From the NCBI RefSeq assembly GCF_017591425.1, contig NW_024466307.1, positions 5,471,001 through 5,535,000 on the forward strand: a stretch of 64,000 nt of DNA, read 5' to 3'. The position numbers and the translations under genes were made by a program. The number at the start of each line of letters is the position of its first letter. The stretch's first letter is position 1. Source of the stretch: Ochotona curzoniae. Its lineage: Eukaryota; Chordata; Mammalia; Lagomorpha; Ochotonidae. Positions 47,846 to 59,993 of the stretch are shown here, one piece after another. The notes beneath the pieces were generated by a model that worked only from the letters and a program-made list of their open reading frames with translations, was not told the DNA's origin and did no database searches.

Positions 47846-48360
47846 ACGTTGTGTGCTATGTCACGACACTGTGGTCACTTGCAGGAAGGGCATGCCACTG
47901 TGGTCCTGTGAAACTGCCATTCACTAATGATGGCACCGCCATCTTATTGCCATTGCACATTCTTCACTGCTCTCACGTTTGTGGTGCGAATGCAGATAAG
48001 CCTGTAGCACTGCCTGTGGCATACGACTACAGCAGGTACAGCTGATGTGCAGTACATACTGCTTGATAATGAGTTTCATTGGCTTTGCATTGAATGGCAT
48101 CTTTTAATCATTTTAAAGAGTATTCCTACCTGTTAAAAAAAAAAAGCTTCCTATAAGACAGAATGTTACAAGGCCGTGCTGTGAGCAGCCTCGTACATCT
48201 CTCTCTGGGCTGCTTCAAGGGGCCATGGCAAGTGAGTGACCACACCATCCAGCTTTGTGAAAGTCTCCTCTCATGTTGCACAGTGATACTCTTCCCACCA
48301 ACACATTCCTTAGGATGTGACTCCACTGTTAAGTACCCCATGATTGTACAGATATGCTCA
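47846..48360 (+). mobile_element. Old DNA transposon resembling a Tigger (pogo-type) element
   Basis: 'ccactgtggtcctgtgaaac', 'ctcacgtttgtggtgcgaat', 'gtagcactgcctgtggcata', 'gtgcagtacatactgcttga', 'taatcattttaaagagtat', and after a gap 'accatccagctttgtgaaag' and 'ccactgttaagtaccccatg' follow, in order, an abundant old mammalian repeat whose ends read like 'gtcgttaagcgacgcatgactgta'. I take it to be a Tigger-class DNA transposon (Tigger4-like); the class is from memory. Internally deleted and inactive. Two small frames here have no transposase similarity. Confidence 0.5.
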
Positions 48361-50699
48361 ATATGAGCATACTACAACTTGCTAATAGCAGTACCACTAC
48401 TAACATGATGCAGTAAGATAATACATAAAGAATGTATTCAGTTCTAATTGTAAGCCATAAGCTTCAATGAAAACTTCAAAAACAATTACTGATGGAAACA
48501 AAGTTTTCCACTAGCGTATGTTTTGAAAAACACTTTCTTACTGCAGTCTACACAGTTCAGCTGTAATTTTGAAGTTTTTCCTTGTGTCTGATTACTAATT
48601 GAATTTCTTTAATTTCTTGAATTTCTATGTAGTAATGCAGCAATGTGTAAATGCAAAATTTCCAAACTACAAGGTAAATACTGAAGGCTGAGTAAAACTG
48701 TTTTACTCAACTTTTGGTTTCCAGAAACAAAATCTACAGGCTGATAGATTTCACATAATGGCATATTTTTGAAATAATTCACCTCTACCCGCTACATAAC
48801 CTGAGCAGACTACTTTAATTTATGGCAAACATAATTGACTTACAGCTCATTAATTTCTCCCATAAAATAATTCTCAGACCATTGTAATGCTCAAAGAAAA
48901 ATAAAAATTATCTCTGATGCTCTTCTAGTGGCTTCAAAGATTGACATTCTGGAATGGCCTAGAGGGTATCAAACAGTTTGTCTCCCCTGGCTCTGGCCCC
49001 TTAGCACGAGTTGCTTTCTTTCTGGGCCCCTGATGACTCCTGCTCTCCATACTTGATTCCAACCCCACTGGTTCTTTCCCCCAGTAACTGGGCAGCTTGT
49101 TCCTGGGAAATGATAGAGACTGATTAATTCTTCACTGGATGAGTAGATTCTCTATTAATTGATTACTTTATGTACTTTTATAGGATACCAGACAGTGAGA
49201 TATCCACTTTCTATGCTATAAGAGAAGCTTCAGACTTGGTCTCCTCAAGAAAGCATTTATACTTAGGTTATTGCAAATGGAGGGTAGATACAACTCGAGA
49301 TACTGGTGGGAATCTTAAATGGAATGGAGACGACTCTGCTTCAGTAATGAGAAATTATGGGAAGAAATGTACTTTGGAGAATTTCTGCACAAAGTGAAAT
49401 CATGTTGAACTAAGGAATAAGGCAGCTAAAACTGTCAGAAAACAAACATGTATTGGAGCTCTGTTCCTCCTGTAGTTGCCTTGAACATTTTGGAAAGAAT
49501 TTCAAAAGATATTTGTTACACTAGTTTTTCAATTGACTGGTTCTAGTTATACAACTAACAAAACTCCCCCTTCTAGAGTTTTACAAAATTACTAGCAATG
49601 TTATTGCTCATTTTTTCCTTGTCCTTTTCAAATAGATAGGACTGACACCCCAAACCATTTCCCAATCCTAAAAATCAGTGCAAACAGTACTGTGGGCGGG
49701 ATAAGGATGAAATGTGACTGACTCTATTGTGAAGGATACAATACAACATCTAACTAATGCAGCAGAAGCCTAAAGCATAAGACAGCACCTGCCCCCATGA
49801 GCAGGGCTGATGAGCTAGCTTCTTTTCACTAATCCGTGATAACACTGTGGTACCTTGTAGAAGTTCAACCTAATTTTAAAAATGTGACTGTTACCTAAAG
49901 GGTAGCAAATGTCATGCCTAAATAGTGTTGTTATGACATAAATGTGGAAGTGCTTACACAATGAAATAGCTGAAAGATAATCACAATAGTAACTAATGGT
50001 TAAAGTAGAGGACTTCCATCCTTTTCCAAGACACCTCATGTAATTGATTTTTTGGTCAACGTGCTGATTTTATGGATGGGAGCATGAAATTAAACATTGC
50101 CTTCATAAGGCAATCTTCCTAATGCCAAGTGGCAAAAGGCAACATTTTTTGGGCTAAAAAGTTTAATCAGAGGATGTAATTTTGCCTTTGTAAAAGGAAA
50201 ATTTCCTCCAGTAGCGCAAATGCTGAGATGCCTAAGTAACAAATGAGTAATTTAGGATTGTCTAGTGCATACCAATGATTGAGCAGTTTCGTGTAACCAG
50301 GAGGACTTTTTTTTTGTAATCATATGCCAATTGCTTAACTTCTTAATATTTCAGCCTTCTTGTTTGCAGTACTCCCAATATTGTTTATCTGAGAATTTAA
50401 GTGAACTGATACACATTTAAGGACTTAGTAGTACCAGATTCATTTTAAGTTCTCACAAATGCTAGTTTAACTGGTTCAATACTGCAGATCCAATACTCAA
50501 ATCACATCATATTTTGACTGTACCACTGTGCTATAAATCCGCATCTATCTCAGACTTTATCCAAGAATGATCACTTTTAGGTTTGTCATGCTTACATATG
50601 CCATTTTATATATGAACCCCAATTTTATAACCTCATATTTTACCTTCTAAACAAAATCTCTTCAATAGCAGTCTGAACATCTAACTAGGGAGAAAAATG
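48361..50699. other. Unique DNA, second SINE/L1-free interval begins
   Basis: No transposon or gene recognised. A 75-codon frame at 49170-49397 has no known similarity. Confidence 0.5.
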
Positions 50700-51560
50700 A
50701 TTTTTGCCCCTAATGAATTTTCTCTGGTTGAATATAGCAGAGGCAATTGTCACTGTGAAGTTTCTTCTGAAACCTTGACCTACCCCAGCTATTCAGTTGT
50801 GGTTCTTAAAGATTTAAAGTATGGGTTTCAACTGTGTAGACTGTGAATTCCATTGTCCAGGAATGTGCCAGGGGGGCCTCTCTGCCGTTTATGTCAATGA
50901 AATACAATTCACAGAGAGTGAAAATCATCTCCTTAAATATTGAGATTTTAAACGAAGTTGCAGTTCTAGATCTACATGATTTTCCATGTTGATGGATTCC
51001 ATTGTTGATGGATTAGGATATGATTGTTCTTATCAAGTGTTTAGCAACAAGTTTGCCATTCTGTTCTTTAAGTCTCTGTTCTCCTGTTTTATTGATTGGC
51101 AGTCATCTATCTATTAAAAAACGGTACAGCTAGCAAATCACCATGTTTGTCTTAGAGGAATACAAAATATTTGCAAAGTCGTGTCTGCAAAATCAACATA
51201 AACAGAGATGAAATGATGGAATAATTTAGAGCCTAATGTCAATATATTTAAATCATTTTTCTGATGCTTTTTCCCTTTAACTTTGCTTGTGGGGACATTG
51301 GCAAAGCAAACTTCCTAATGATCTAAAACACAACGATCAAAGTTAGCACTGTCTGAATACAAGGCAATTTGTTGTTAAATTGTTTTGCTATGAGATTAAG
51401 CTTTGTTTCACCTATGGTATGGCTTTTTGGTCCAGCTTTTGAAACTACATACAATGACATATTTAAGACTTTGCACAAGAAATAATTTCCCAATAACTAT
51501 TATAATCGGTGCTTCTAGCCCTCAATAAAGGTCATGCTAACTGCACACAGCTGTTTCACA
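50700..51560. promoter_or_regulatory. Candidate conserved non-coding block
   Basis: Transposon-free, with mixed, non-monotonous sequence unlike the flanking poly(A/T)-rich DNA. Notable words: CCTTGACCTA (nuclear-receptor half-site type), TTGATTGGCAGTCATC, GGCAAAGCAAAC and ATCAAAG at 51336-51342 (TCF/LEF type). No open frame and no splice context. Regulatory role is inference. Confidence 0.35.
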
Positions 51561-54500
51561 CTCCAACCCTACCTCTGACTTAACCCAATCAGGCACTCAA
51601 TGGATTTTTAAAATTGCACCTGATCTTAGTCACTTTGTGCTACAACTTTTCTCAGTGTGACTTCCCAAGTCTCAATCATATACTGTACCAGCACACCCCA
51701 GAGCCAGCACTTGACTTTCATCTGGTCAAGTCTGATAACAATACCCGGGGGATGAAAAGAATGCAAAAAGAAAAAAACAAATCAAAATAAAGCAAAACAG
51801 GGGAGTGACACAAGGAAAAGCGCAGCACCTAGCTACCCACCACGCAGAATGATCTGCTGACACTCGCTGTCTGCCTGCGGGGCTCCTACCATCATTCTCT
51901 CCAGTATCATTCCTGACTGGGACAAGAGCATGTTTGATCAGGTCTGGCTCAGTACTCTGTCACTTGGTGCCAGCTTCCTCCTGAAGCTACCCAGGAAGAG
52001 TCTAGAGAATGTCTAGCAGAGAGAAAAGTATTTATGCTGCAAAAATGCCAAGATGAAAGGGCCAGCTTCCAGCTCTGACTTACCTCTCACCTGGCCTTTT
52101 CCTTACGCACCTAACTGCTCTCACACAGTCCTGCCTTGAGGGTCTCCATCAAACAACAGGTTCATAGTTGGAACAGCACTACCACGACTTGCGCTACACA
52201 CTACTTAGGCTTTCTGTTTTCTTCCTCAAGAACACAAGCAGCAGATACAAAATATTCTCCGTGAAAATTATTTTTCAGAGTGAGCCTGCTTGGATTTCTC
52301 TGTCTTAGCATTGGCAGACAGGAGTTCAAGGCATCAAGATGAGTGAAATGCAACAATTCATGAACAAATATCGATGACAACTCTTTCTTCCCTCTAACTG
52401 GATTTAAACAAATAAATCCTACAGAATGCTAGAACAAAAGACAGGAGGTCAAGGATATGAACATGATTGGCCAGGGACTGCATGTTTGACCCCGGACTGG
52501 CAATTTCAGACTGCTACGAGTCAAACCCCATATCTACCAAAACCATGAGAAATCACATTTTGTGTTACTAGGCAGGGCAGGTTTAGTGTCTGAAAAAATG
52601 CATCAAGAATTCATTTCCACTTTTTGTGCTCATAAAACCAACTGATGTTCCTGGAAATGTATACACTGTCCAGGGCTGTTTTAAAAAAAAGCAGCTTTCA
52701 ACACATCAAAGTACTTTTCTAGTGGGTATGTTGAACTCAGTCACTGCAGAGGGATAGAAACTATTTCATCTGATAAATGGGAAATTCACCTGTCTGTAGT
52801 GAAAGAAACTGCTTTCAGAGCAGAAACAAAGAATAAGGTGTATGGGCTCACTTCCCTTGAACAGACCGAGGGGACAGTAACGGTTCCACATTAAGGTACA
52901 GGAAAGTAAGACAAGAGTGAAAAGGTTCATTTGTTTTCCAAACTAGATCAGTATTTGGATCCACACTGCTTTATCCTAGCACAAGGATGTATGGAAATGA
53001 CTACTGTTTGCAAGTGTGGGCAGAATGGACCCAATGGAGTAACCTAGTACCACAGTTGGTAATTGTGAAGATTAATGAAAGCAACTGAAAGGCCCACCCA
53101 AGTAAGAACAAATGAAGAAATGTGTACTATTTTTACAGTGGTTTATGACACAGGAGTTAGAGTAAAGGGCATCAAGTGGCACACAGCTTTGGGAATAAAT
53201 CTCTGATAACTAAGTGGAAAAATTAAACCCAAAGGATTACATGCAGTACTCAAATGTTTGACTTTTATAAGGTCACAAAATGTTTTCTAGCAACACATAT
53301 AAATGTGATCCAGTTATACTGTATATAGTAAGGGCATGATAAAAACATGATTTTGAAGGAGTGGCACTTTTAGTAGGGGAAGACAGTGGAAGACATGGTG
53401 GACATAGCATTTGATGTAGTTTTGATATCAACCTTCTAGCTTTCAGGGGAGATGGTGCTGAATTAGGGAGAAGTTGTATAATATCACAAATAAGCAAATA
53501 AGACAGGGTCTAATGTGAACACTAGACAGTTTGTCAAAACCAAAAACAATTCTCACAAATTGTGGGCACCTAAGCATTGAATGAAAAAGATTCTAATTTG
53601 TAAAATATAAAATAGTTTTAAAGATTCATTAATTAGAACCTAGATGATAATGTGCACAATTTACAGTGATTATGTGATCAATTTTCTCTTTCAGATTTTC
53701 TAACATACGATTTTAATGAGAGATAGTACTTATAACTCATCAAAATCCCAGTATGTAGAACCCTGGGTCTCTGTGTCAATGAGCTTTTATAAACATGAAG
53801 AACACAAATAAAACAGCCTAGAATTAATTAACATTTCAGCCGGCTCTTGACCAAGCTCCATAGCTTGAAGACCTGATAGGAGCCACTATTGGCCTTGCAT
53901 TGACAACCAAATGTGGCCATTTGTGAGAATACATGCTCAGTCCAATTAGTCATGAAACCCAGTATTATCTAGCAGAAAAATCTCTATTTGGCATTGACCC
54001 AGAGGGTGCAACAGTTGAGTTTCAAAGATGAAAGTAATATGACCAAGATGCTCTATTGCTCTGGAAAGTTTGTCTATGGAAGGGTTTTAGATTAACATAC
54101 ACAGCATGGACTCCCAGTCCATTAGTTGAATGTTGATGTGCAGAAAGCCAATAGGAATATGGCATGATTTGTAATAGAAGAAAATGGAGTGGGCATTTTG
54201 ACACTGATGGTCATAGAGCATGACACTGCTGCCTGCTCAATGTCAGCGCATGAGGAAGCTCATGCAGAATTAGAAAAATATTAGACCCAATTATGCTTTT
54301 ATAAAAGATATAGCTGTAACCTTGATTTGCATAAGTTTTAGACTTTCCTGCCTTTTTAACAGTTTCTAAAATACAAGACATTATCATATTAAAAGTGAAA
54401 TAAAAATTGTTCTATTTGAAGACAAGCAGATGAATTAAGTGAGAGCAGTTTGTGGTGCCATGCCAGACGTATTGTCCTCTAATTTCTTAAACACACTTGT

Positions 54501-54853
54501 AGTACACCATCTGTAATACATGTACATCAGTAGCTTTCAGTATATTTTTTCATTTTGCCCTATAACAGAACAAAAAAATCTTGGGCAAGAAGTATGTCCT
54601 GATGGATTTAAATAGCTGTTTAATAAAATGATGTTTTTTGCTGTACAATTTGTATAGCGAACCAATAGAATTGAAGTATTTTACAAAATGTCATTCTCGT
54701 TGATCAAATACATCTCACATATTTACTTGAATTGATCAGTTATAAATTTGCCATGAAATAAGACTTTTCCATTCCTTGAAGATAGAATTATTTGATATTT
54801 TAATGGAAATAAATGAAATCCTAATGTTCATCATGTATATCTTTGCAACATTT
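51561..54853. other. Unique DNA
   Basis: No transposon or gene recognised in about 3.3 kb. 51700-52180 is somewhat GC-richer and could be an old unnamed repeat. ATTTGCAT occurs at 54325-54332. Confidence 0.45.
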
Positions 54854-55173
54854 TTTAAATATTCATTTTGTAATTTTTTTATTGGAAAGGCAGAGCTACA
54901 GAGAAGGAGGAGAGACACAGAGAAAGATCTTTTGTCTACCCATTCACTCCCTAAGTGGCCACAATGACCAAAGTCAAGCCAATCCATAGCCAGAAGCCAG
55001 GAGTTTCTTCCAGGTCTCCCACATGAGTGCAGGGTCCCAAGGCTTTGGGCCATCCTCAACTGCTTTCCCAGGCCACAAACAGGGAGCTGGACAGGAAGTG
55101 GGGCAGCAGGAACACATGGAATCCCATGCATGTAAGGTCAGAACTCTAGCCACTGGGCTACCCCACCAGTACC
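54854..55173 (-). repeat. Lagomorph SINE with target-site duplication
   Basis: 'ttattggaaaggcagagcta', 'cccattcactccctaagtgg', 'caggtctcccacatgagtgc', 'gggccatcctcaactgcttt', 'ccacaaacagggagctggac'. Flanked by ATCTTTGCAACATTT (54839-54853) and ATCTTTGTAACATTT (55174-55188). The 131- and 108-codon antisense frames are SINE-borne. Confidence 0.97.
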
Positions 55174-55188
55174 ATCTTTGTAACATTT

Positions 55189-55699
55189 CACAATAAGTGA
55201 GCCACCAATTTTCCATATTAGGAATAAATCCATCACAATTACTAAAACCTTGTTGAATATTTTTAAAAGTGACTTTAAGAAAATCTTTAGGATGTTTCAA
55301 ACAATCTTTATTTTTCCTGTTTTACTGTTGTTATTTTAATAAAAGTTGAAAAATACTTTGTGAAGCAGTTATAAGTTTTAAAAAGATCTGCCTATGTGAA
55401 AGAGTTTTGAGAGTGGGTGAGCTCCTTGCTCATCTTGCACACCTACTTTCCTGGTAGTATGTTTTGTTTACTTTCAAATTGTGAGATTTCTATTTAGCAA
55501 AGTCATTAACACTTTTCTGTCCCACGTACTTGTATCTCTTCCCTATTTGTCATTTATTCTATTTGAATTGTTATGTTTCCTCAAATGTCAACGTAATTAT
55601 TTAGTCTTGTTTTATTTCAACTTTTGCCTTAAGTTTTGATTGGAAGAACATTGATGTTTAGTTTACTTGGAGACTTGATTTGATTTTAAGGTATACATT
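55189..55699. other. Unique AT-rich DNA
   Basis: Nothing recognised. Confidence 0.5.
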
Positions 55700-55960
55700 A
55701 CTGGTTAAGTGGTTTGTGATCATGTGCCCAGCCTGGCAATGGAGATACTGCATGTTACATACAGCTTCTTGTGAATGTAGAAACTAGAAGGCATCAGTGA
55801 TGGTTCAAGTACCTGAGGTTCCACCACGTACACAGGAAATCCAGATGGTCCAATTTCTGGTTTTGGCACAGGCTCAGCCCCAGCCACCGTGAGCCTTTGG
55901 GGAATGAATCAGGAGCTAAGAGCTCTTGTTGACTCTTTCAAATTACAAAACTTTTAAAAA
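55700..55960 (+). repeat. Old CSINE
   Basis: 'ggttaagtggtttgtgatca' head, 'gcagcatcagtgatggttca'-type block seen as GGCATCAGTGATGGTTCAAG, 'cctgaggttccaccacgtac', 'aatccagatggtccaatttc', 'caggctcagccccagccacc' and 'ctttggggaatgaatcagga'. Strongly diverged. Confidence 0.75.
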
Positions 55961-56599
55961 AGCAGCTCTTCCCATAACACATGTCTATTTAAAAAAATCA
56001 AATTGTACATCTGTCTTCAGTGATTTTAAATGCCACCTTTATGATATGCTGTTCTGAATTCTTATTTGTAATTTTGTCTGTTCCTGAAATTTCTGTTCTG
56101 TTTCATTGATCTGTTTGACACAAGTTTCATTGTGTTAAAACACAATTCTGTTTGAAGTGTTATAATTTGTTTCAAAAGTTGATTAATTATGATCCCCCAC
56201 TTTACTGTTTTAAGTTGTTCCTGACTTATTATCTCATTGTCAGTTTTCTAGTTCAAGTTTGAGATCACTTTGCTAAATTTTAAAGGAACAACAGTAAGGA
56301 TTTTGACAGTTGTCTCAAATGCAGAGATCACTTGGGGGAAGCTTGTATCTTTTAAAAGATCTGCAATATCCCATTTGAAACATACTGCTGTCTTTAAAAT
56401 GTTCATGGGAAATGTGTGTTAGGAAAATGTATGCATTGATTTTAAACTTTTTTTTGGCACCAGAGTGATGTTTCCCTTTAATTCCATATTTCTGAGCACC
56501 TCATGAAGTCCTCTGACATAAGCATAGTTTTAGCTTCCCTCCAGAAGCTGAAGTTGAAGCTGATTATGGCTTAGAAGAGGTTTCTGCTTACACATTTCT
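55961..56599. other. Unique AT-rich DNA
   Basis: Nothing recognised. Confidence 0.5.
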
Positions 56600-56690
56600 T
56601 TACATACTAATAAATATTTACTGAGTAAGCAATGTACCAGGCCCCATACTAAGGCTGATATTGAAGAGATTATAATGGTTTGAACATCAC
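56600..56690 (+). repeat. L2-type LINE fragment
   Basis: 'taataaatatttactgagta' and 'caatgtaccaggccccatac' followed by 'taaggctgatattgaagag' match the L2 3' block (aatatttattgagcacctactatgtgccaggcactg). Confidence 0.5.
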
Positions 56691-56704
56691 TGTGCAAGGA
56701 AAGC

Positions 56705-56872
56705 ACAACACGAGAAGAAGGCAGTTGTCCTAGCAGTTAAACCATAGCCCTGAATTCTCAAGCAATGAACCCACAAGGGAGATCCAGCTGAGTTGCTGGT
56801 TCCCATCACTGGCTGGTTCCCACTCCCTACCACTATGTCGTTGAAGAGTCAACCAGTGATGGGGGCAAAGAT
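56705..56872 (+). repeat. Old CSINE, internally deleted
   Basis: 'gtcctagcagttaaaccata' head, 'agatccagctgagttgctgg' middle, and 'gaagagtcaaccagtgatgg' end. The middle third is missing. Confidence 0.55.
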
Positions 56873-57078
56873 ATTTTTAAGGATGAGACACATCTGTAAC
56901 TCAGAACATTCTAGAGCTATAACAAGGTAGTAGATAGAAGTAATTTTAAGCATATTTACACAACACTTTAAAAATAATTTACATAGCTTAAAAGTTATCT
57001 TGTGCCTAACAATTACCCTGCTAAATAACACAGGACAAGAAAAGTCAGTGTTCTGTGTTATTTAGATAGTAAATGAGC

Positions 57079-57095
57079 TTTTTTTTTTTTTTTTG
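57079..57095. repeat. Poly(T) run
   Basis: Sixteen to seventeen T's, probably the tail of an antisense retroposed fragment whose body I cannot identify. Confidence 0.7.
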
Positions 57096-57145
57096 AGCTG
57101 GAGTTGGCTCCGATAGTTTTACAGGTAGATGTGAAAAGATGGCTT

Positions 57146-57411
57146 GGGACTGGCGCTGTGGCACAGGGGTGAGGCTGCTACCTGTGATGCTGACATCCCA
57201 TATGAGAGACCCAGCTGCTCCACTTCCAATCCTGCTCTGTAAGGATAAGCCCAAGTGCTTGGACCCATGTGGGAGGCCAGGATGGAGTTCTTGCCTCTTG
57301 ATTCAACCTAGTCTTAGTCCTGGTAGTTCCAGCCATTTGGGGAGTAAGTCAGTGGATGGGAGATGAATCTCTCTCTCTCTGGCTTTCAAATAAATAAATG
57401 TTTAAAATAGA
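57146..57411 (+). repeat. CSINE
   Basis: GGGACTGGCGCTGTGGCACA head, 'gacatcccatatgagagacc', 'gcccaagtgcttggacccat', 'agccatttggggagtaagtc', short (TC)n and AAATAAATAAATG end. Shorter than full length, with the central block reduced. Confidence 0.92.
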
Positions 57412-58138
57412 AGACAGCCAAATAGCTTATGCCTGACTGCAAAAAAGTACTGAGAGTTAGGAAAACCAAGTGAGGTAATTGTACCCAGGGTATCAAGTTG
57501 TTGTTGAGGAGTCCTTGAGGTACATTATGTACACAACTAAGAACTGTGCTTGGGTCAAGCTGACTCATGCCAATATCCTTTTAGTATAATGTCTTCGTAA
57601 GGATTGTCAGTTTCCTGTGTATATTTTTGGGCAATGATTCTGAGGAGATATTTCTTTTGTAGGAAAAATCTAGGTAGTGTCAACTGTAGGTACACTAAGT
57701 ACAGTAAGTAAGAGAATTGGGTCCCTTTGCAGCCGTTCTCATGTTTGTGCTGCGTTTTTGACTGTGCAGCTCAAAAACGTTTGGGGCCCTGTTTACAGCA
57801 TTCTTTTTATGCACAAGGTCAAAGAGACAATTATATCAGCAAGGGGTCCCTGACTAGATAAAAGGAAGTCCTGAATGAAAGCTTCTGGCAGCTAAGGAAA
57901 GGCCATGCAGAAGAAAGAGCCCCAGCTGGGGTCTGGTTTATGGGCAGTCTGAACACACAAACCCACGTCCAAACAAATAAAATCCCATTTTTTTTAAGAA
58001 TTGGTGTCAGAAAAACATCAGGTACTTTAATAATTGACCTTGTCTAACTCAAAATATCCATCTATATTATTCCATAGAACATAAACGTTAATGACTTCCA
58101 AAGATCTTGTCATGGATTTACCATCTGCTGGTTGATTT
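57412..58138. other. Unique DNA
   Basis: Nothing recognised. Confidence 0.5.
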
Positions 58139-58201
58139 CTTTTTTTAATTATTATTATTTTTTTTTTAATTGGAAAGGCAGATTTACAGAGAGAAGGAGA
58201 C
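58139..58201 (-). repeat. SINE 3'-end stub
   Basis: T-rich run followed by AATTGGAAAGGCAGATTTAC and AGAGAGAAGGAGA, the antisense tail side of the lagomorph SINE. The remaining body is absent, as in a severely 5'-truncated copy. Confidence 0.7.
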
Positions 58202-59754
58202 TTATAGTTGTGTTTACCTTCTCCCGCTGTGGCCAGAGGAATCTTTGCATATCACTCCATTGTCCAGATGTCAGCCTAAAATTTAAGACCAAGACTTGGG
58301 AGTCAGTTTGACTGCTCAATATCTTCACTTTCAGGATAGAAAAGACAAAAGAGCACTACAATTTGATTTTTTTCTTCGACTTTGCCCAAGGGTTTATGAT
58401 CCTGTCAGGCCAGGTCATTCAAACAGGAAGTGGGAATGCAGAAACCACCACCTGTCTTCCTGCTGTTCTCCTCAAGGGGAAATGGAGTCAGTGAGGACAC
58501 GGGCCCTCAGCTGAGCCCAAGAAAGGATGGAAAGTGTGGAGACTCAGCAGAACCCAAAATGGTAAATGGAGCATTTGGAGAAGGAAATGGGAGCAAATAT
58601 GGTTAAGCGTTATGCTGTAGAAATTTCCTATTTTTAATCTTTGGCCAGACATATTCACAGATCTACTCAACTGAGAAGGGATCTTGCCTGCTTTTGTAAA
58701 CTTTGCTTCCCCTTCATCTCTCAGAAATGACTTTGTATTTTCATAAATGAAGATCACTTTAGAAAATATCATGAAATTGTACCGGATGACTTCTGTTTAA
58801 TCCTGAGTGGTTTGCTTCACAGCAAAAGAGGTCTGAAGTTGGGAGAGAAGTAAAATAGATTGTCCACATTTTTTTTTAACAAAATTGAATCTCTTTTTAT
58901 CAGTTTTACTCCATTTTCCACACTTTCACCTGTTTCTCTTATTATCAGAAAAAATATAAAACTAGTCCCTAAAGTTATCAGGTAGATGTAATTTGTAACA
59001 AAAAATATAAGTAATGCTTCATTATTTGTATAAACAAAAGTATTTTTCCCCCTGAAAAAGTAACTAGCCACTAACTCCACATGACCACTTACGGGATTGT
59101 GTCTAGTGGGAAGCAACTGGTGAGGGGAAGGTAATTTTTAAATTGCAAGCTTCATTGTATTATAAGGCATGTTTTCCTATAAAAATACTGTGTCTTGCCT
59201 TTAAAAGAAAGGTATTGGTGCAAGACGTGAAGGGGCTTGGAGGGAAAGCAAGAGAGAGATAGAGGGATGGGGAGAATTTATAGGTAGAGCTGAGACTGAG
59301 CGAAAATTTAGAGTACATCCCCACTTGGCTTTGTGCTTCCTTTCTGCCGGGGAGGAAATGACACTTTAGATTCCCTGGGATGCTAGGACCACATGCAAAA
59401 AAGGATGGGCAAATTTGTCATTCAGAATTTATGAAGGATATTTTTTCTTCTCACTGACTAAAAAGAACAAATCAAACACTAGGTTTCCAATTCTGAAAAT
59501 TAGTAGACTCTGGAGAGCCAATTAAACATTATTCCCCTATCTCAACTCTGTTTTAACATCCTTCTTTATTGCACACTGTTTCTCTAGCTCACAAGGCAGG
59601 TAGATGGTGTTATCAGGCTAATTTGGGGACAGTTATCATTATAATGTAATTTTTTGCAATTATGTGGTAGACCAGGTGGCAAGACAGCATGGCTTTGCCT
59701 TGCCAAGGTGCAAAACAAATTCAGTGTTCAATCAACCTGAGAGGGAAAGGACAA
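58202..59754. other. Unique DNA
   Basis: No recognised repeat or gene. Frames at 58296-58514, 58488-58772 and 58817-59116 have no known similarity. Confidence 0.5.
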
Positions 59755-59960
59755 TTCTCATTTGCATAAACATGTAGCCACGGAAACGAGATGCACAGAG
59801 GTATAAGGGGAAAGAGACCTATTTTACATGATGTGCATAGAATATTTGACAGTTTAGATTGGAGGCGTCATTGATGTGGGTTGGAATGGTACGGTTGGTT
59901 GCCATGGATATGGTTTTCCCTACTGGCAGTGCAGAGATTGGCAGGGATGGATGCTGGAAG
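59755..59960. promoter_or_regulatory. Candidate regulatory block with octamer and X-box-like sites
   Basis: ATTTGCATAAACA at 59760-59772 contains the octamer and shares its sequence with the modules at 26.0 and 26.3 kb. GTAGCCACGGAAAC (59774-59787) and GTTGCCATGG (59898-59907) resemble full and half RFX X-boxes. Function is inference. Confidence 0.3.
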
Positions 59961-59961
59961 G

Positions 59962-59993
<32 letters not shown>
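59961..59993. repeat. Poly(A) and (AAAAG)n
   Basis: About sixteen A's followed by three to four AAAAG units. The lysine-rich overlapping frames are products of this tract. Confidence 0.9.

Noticed and set aside
54736..55131. 131-codon open frame on the - strand
   Set aside because: Largely the body of the antisense SINE at 54854-55173 extended into flanking AT-rich DNA.
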